Source of the DNA: Citroniella saccharovorans
GTDB taxonomy: Bacteria; Bacillota; Clostridia; Tissierellales; Peptoniphilaceae
Reading direction: 5' to 3'
Length of the DNA: 64,000 bases
NCBI RefSeq assembly: GCF_035481615.1
Contig: NZ_JAYKOT010000003.1
Location: 1,240,001 to 1,304,000, forward strand
In this document: in pieces, positions 61,531-64,000 of the stretch
Numbering within the stretch: position 1 is the first letter of the stretch
How the letters are laid out: each line of letters starts with the position of its first letter
Notes under the pieces: model-generated
Database searches by the model: none
What the model was told of the DNA's origin: nothing
Seen by the model: only the letters and a program-made list of their open reading frames with translations
Translations under genes and position numbers: made by a program

Positions 61531-61887
61531 ATGGAAAAACTAACACAAACAGTACAATCTGGAGATTGGAAGCAAGAAAAACACGTGCCAAGTATTCACG
61601 CTGAAAAAAGCGGAGAAAATTTAGACATTAAAGTCTATATTGGTGAAGAAATTGCTCATCCAAACACATTAGAACATCACATTGCTTGGATTAAAGTATT
61701 CTTTAAACCTGAAGAAGGAAAATTCCCTATAGAAGTAGGCAGCTACAATTTTCAAGCCCATGGAGAAAGTGATATTTTATCAATCCCATGTGTAGAAACT
61801 AAAATCAAAGCTGATAAAGGTACAGTTTATGCACTAAGCTACTGCAACATTCATGGTCTATGGGAAAACTCATTAGAAGTTAAATAA
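61531..61887 (+). CDS. Superoxide reductase (class II, neelaredoxin type)
   Basis: 118 residues from the ATG at 61531, 7 bp after AGGAGG; an earlier in-frame ATG at 61504 lies before that site. The iron site is complete: H18, H43, H49 (or H50), C105 and H108 (SYCNIHG), and the catalytic Glu16-Lys17 pair is kept (QEKHVP). There is no N-terminal desulforedoxin Fe(Cys)4 domain, so this is the one-iron form. It reduces superoxide to peroxide without making oxygen; rubrerythrin at 2.1 kb can remove the peroxide. It is monocistronic with its own terminator. Confidence 0.93.
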   Translation: MEKLTQTVQSGDWKQEKHVPSIHAEKSGENLDIKVYIGEEIAHPNTLEHHIAWIKVFFKPEEGKFPIEVGSYNFQAHGESDILSIPCVETKIKADKGTVYALSYCNIHGLWENSLEVK

Positions 61888-61901
61888 TCTTTCAATAATA
61901 A

Positions 61902-61937
61902 AAGGAAGCTACTGGTTAAAAGTATCTTCCTTTTTTT
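61902..61937 (+). terminator. Terminator of the superoxide reductase gene
   Basis: GGAAGcTAC/GTAtCTTCC stem followed by T7, 14 bp after the stop codon. Confidence 0.82.
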
Positions 61938-62017
61938 GTTTTTACTATTTTTTAATATAAAAATTATCCCTAGATGAAAAATTGCTTCACTAGTAAAATT
62001 AAAAACCTAAATCTTAC

Positions 62018-62419
62018 CTATTTTAAATCTATAGAGTCTACCTTATAGTCCTTTGTAAAAAGGAAAAGATAATCTATAATTCCCTCACTATAAAGAGCAG
62101 TTATCTTTACTTTGCCCATATCTTTTTCCTCGAAGTCTACAAAACCTTCCACTTCTACAGGACCATACTCTACGAATTCTCCCGCTTCATTACTAAGGTT
62201 AACAGCTTTATTTAAATCTTCATCTGTTACTACCTCATTGAAAAGTTCACTACCACTTTCTTTTATTTTATCTAAATCACCATCATCTATATAAGTAATT
62301 ATTTTTTTACCTTCCTCTAATAATTTATCCTTGTCAAACTCACTGCTAAGAGGTTTTGGATCTTTTTTGCAGCCAGTCACAAGAATAAGTAAGGCAAATA
62401 TAAATATTAATTTTTTCAT
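62018..62419 (-). CDS. Small lipoprotein, DUF3887-like
   Basis: 133 residues. The lipobox LVTGC places the lipid-bearing cysteine at residue 17 behind a short signal peptide. The mature part alternates helix and strand (DKDKLLEEGKKIITYIDDGDLDKI, then strands to the end), resembling DUF3887/NTF2-like domains. It lies 3 bp after cutC. Function unknown; the mature protein would sit on the outer face of the membrane. Confidence 0.72.
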   Translation of the reverse strand: MKKLIFIFALLILVTGCKKDPKPLSSEFDKDKLLEEGKKIITYIDDGDLDKIKESGSELFNEVVTDEDLNKAVNLSNEAGEFVEYGPVEVEGFVDFEEKDMGKVKITALYSEGIIDYLFLFTKDYKVDSIDLK

Positions 62420-62422
62420 TTT

Positions 62423-63142
62423 TTAACACCAATAAACCTTTCTAGTTTCTTTTTCGTCTAACTCATATATCATGTCCTTATTTTCAAGATAAGAAAAATC
62501 TACATTTACAAAATTTGACTTTTCAAATCTTTCTTTTTTCAAAGAAGCATGAAACTCACTAATCCCAGTTTTCTCACTTATGATCATTATATTTTTATCG
62601 CTGATTCCAGACGCTGCAACGACCCCAATATTTTTATTTATTTTATCTCTAATATATTTTAAATTTTCTAAGGAGTCAGTGGCATTTTCCTTAAAGCCAG
62701 AAGTAAGTATCCTATCAAATTTAAAAGAATTTACCTTTTCTATAGATTCGCTTAAATAGATAGTGTTGTCAAATGCTCTTGAGAGTACAGCTTTCTTACC
62801 TAAATTGTGGCAAAGGTCAATTAATTCTTTGTTTTTATCTGAAAGTGAAAGATTCTCATCTAATATACCAAATACAAAGGCTTCTACATTAAGCTTCCCA
62901 ATTTCTAAAATATCTCTTTTCATCTCCTCTATCTCAAGCTCAGAATAAATAAAGCCTCCTGCTCTTGGTCTAATCATTATAGCAATTGGAATATTACTTA
63001 AGTCTAAAGCCTTTCTTATCTTTCCAATTGATGGGGTTAGTCCGCCTAAATATAGGGCAGAGTTAAGCTCTATTCTTTGAATATTTGACTTAGGAAGTTT
63101 TAGAATATCATAAATGTTTTCAATTAAAATTTCTCTAATCAT
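62423..63142 (-). CDS. cutC: CutC-family protein (copper homeostasis protein)
   Basis: About 239 residues; the start is among three close codons, and the ATG at 63142 is the most natural, overlapping the CPBP gene stop. A TIM-barrel protein with RIELNSALYLGGLTPS, IMIRPRAGGFIYSELEIEEM, FGILDENLSL and ISEFHASLKK, all CutC blocks. Despite the name, the link to copper handling is weak and the enzymatic role is unknown. Confidence 0.9.
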   Translation of the reverse strand: MIREILIENIYDILKLPKSNIQRIELNSALYLGGLTPSIGKIRKALDLSNIPIAIMIRPRAGGFIYSELEIEEMKRDILEIGKLNVEAFVFGILDENLSLSDKNKELIDLCHNLGKKAVLSRAFDNTIYLSESIEKVNSFKFDRILTSGFKENATDSLENLKYIRDKINKNIGVVAASGISDKNIMIISEKTGISEFHASLKKERFEKSNFVNVDFSYLENKDMIYELDEKETRKVYWC

Positions 63143-63947
63143 TATCATCACTTGGTCCTTTTAAGTATTTTATTAGATAATAAGCAGAATAAATATATAA
63201 AATAAGAGCAAATGGCAAAAATATCTTAGCCTGGTCTTGAAAATTAGACATCATAAAACTAATTAGATTATTTAATAGATGAATAAATATTACTTTTTCA
63301 ATTGATTGAGACTTTTTATAAATTAGCGAAAGGAAAAGTCCAGCTAAAAAAGCATAAGCTGCCTGGATTAGATTAAAATGAAGAATTGCAAAAATTAAAG
63401 CACTAATTATATGGGAAGCTACTACCCCAAAGTTTACTTCAAGTTCTCTAAATAATATTGCTCTAAGTGCAAGTTCTTCCATAAGAGGAGCAGCTACAAC
63501 AATACTTAAAAAGCCTAGTAATTGAAAGTTATAAAATGATTCAAAACTATTATTTAGCGAATTTATAGAATCTATGAAAACTGGAAACAAGCTTAGTATT
63601 AAAGTTAAAAATGTGCTAAAGCCTAAAATTCCAATTGATAATAGTAAAATATTTGAAAATTCTCCATTTCTAGTTTTTCTATCATAAATATAATCTTCTT
63701 TATATTTTTCATAAAATTTATTTTTTCTAAAATAAATGAATAAAGCAATAATAATAAGTCTAAGAATTTGGACTATAAAAGTTAAAGTAGGAGAATTATT
63801 TTTAACAAACTCCTCCCATAATATCCCTTGATTAGAATATTTAAAATAGATCGAAACAGCAGATACAGCTGCCATCTCTGATAAGAAAAATAAAATAATA
63901 AATATAATAATTACTTTAAGTCCATTAAAAAAATTTTTAACTGTCAT
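63135..63947 (-). CDS. CPBP-family intramembrane glutamic protease
   Basis: 270 residues from the ATG at 63947, behind GGAGGATTTAAA; an earlier in-frame ATG lies upstream of this site. About seven membrane helices are visible. The signature motifs are MEELALRAILFRELE (EE-x3-R), FAILHFN with the conserved His, and HLLNNLISFM. The family includes Rce1/Abi-like proteases, which can act on bacteriocins, signalling peptides or prenylated proteins; no bacteriocin gene is nearby. It is first of a CPBP-cutC-lipoprotein operon. Confidence 0.87.
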   Translation of the reverse strand: MTVKNFFNGLKVIIIFIILFFLSEMAAVSAVSIYFKYSNQGILWEEFVKNNSPTLTFIVQILRLIIIALFIYFRKNKFYEKYKEDYIYDRKTRNGEFSNILLLSIGILGFSTFLTLILSLFPVFIDSINSLNNSFESFYNFQLLGFLSIVVAAPLMEELALRAILFRELEVNFGVVASHIISALIFAILHFNLIQAAYAFLAGLFLSLIYKKSQSIEKVIFIHLLNNLISFMMSNFQDQAKIFLPFALILYIYSAYYLIKYLKGPSDDND

Positions 63948-64000
63948 TTTAAATCCTCCAAATTTTATCATAAGTAAAAAACTTATAAAAGTCAATACAG

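Noticed and set aside
1..64000. Prophage, transposon, toxin-antitoxin or defence island
   Set aside because: No integrase, transposase, restriction, Cas, TA or phage genes were seen. Nearly all genes are core chromosomal or common anaerobe genes.

Overview
The window is AT-rich and carries Firmicutes gene order throughout. It looks like a chromosomal segment of an anaerobic, low-GC Gram-positive coccus of the Peptoniphilaceae type (Anaerococcus, Peptoniphilus, Finegoldia relatives). The clues are the S10-spc-alpha ribosomal block followed by ecfA1-ecfA2-ecfT-truA-rplM-rpsI, the dgt-dnaG-rpoD-trmK-nif3 and comM-dprA-phoH-ybeY-dgkA-era-recO-glyQ-glyS-ppsR strings, rubrerythrin/ferritin/superoxide reductase for oxygen defence, and a very large surface protein anchored by CWB2 repeats. 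HPr suggests a sugar PTS, which would fit Anaerococcus, but the genus is a guess. Most genes are on the minus strand. I see no phage, transposon, CRISPR array, tRNA or 16S/23S/5S rRNA.

Layout. 1-5.4 kb: end of the c-di-AMP cyclase gene cdaA, a CapA-family protein, HPr, rubrerythrin, ferritin, a degenerate S41-protease homologue (+) and a PAP2 phosphatase. 5.5-11.2 kb: a complete glycine cleavage operon in the order gcvT-gcvH-gcvPA-gcvPB-lpdA. 11.3-14.7 kb: Fe-S aldo/keto reductase, zinc-ribbon membrane protein, glycosyltransferase. 14.8-34.1 kb: ribosomal super-cluster from rpsJ (34 kb) down to rplQ, then the ECF vitamin transporter ATPases and T component, truA, rplM and rpsI. Two ribosomal operons have long structured leaders behind clear sigma-A promoters; the S10 leader contains an intrinsic terminator, which implies attenuation. 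34.5-37.9 kb: AhpD-like protein, a selenium/sulfur-handling trio (YedE, YedF/TusA, DUF3343) and a MalY/PatB-type aminotransferase. 38.0-44.2 kb: a surface protein of about 2070 residues. 44.7-55.3 kb: formimidoyltransferase, RNase P RNA, and the rpoD/dnaG and glyQS strings. 55.3-61.4 kb: recO, era, dgkA, ybeY, phoH, dprA, comM. 61.5-64 kb: superoxide reductase (+), lipoprotein, CutC and a CPBP protease.

The most important caution is sequence quality. Six genes (gcvT, ecfA2, rpsM, rpsS, rplD, era) are each split by one single-base frameshift at or beside a homopolymer. Four of these are essential genes. Five fit one extra A and one fits one missing base. Restoring one base in each gives a family-typical length, so these are very probably sequencing or consensus errors, not pseudogenes. 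No clearly new defence or mobile system is visible. The most interesting biology is the ribosomal leaders, the modular surface protein with a recent 390-bp internal duplication, the interleaved inverted repeats upstream of ferritin, and the S41 homologue that lacks its catalytic serine.
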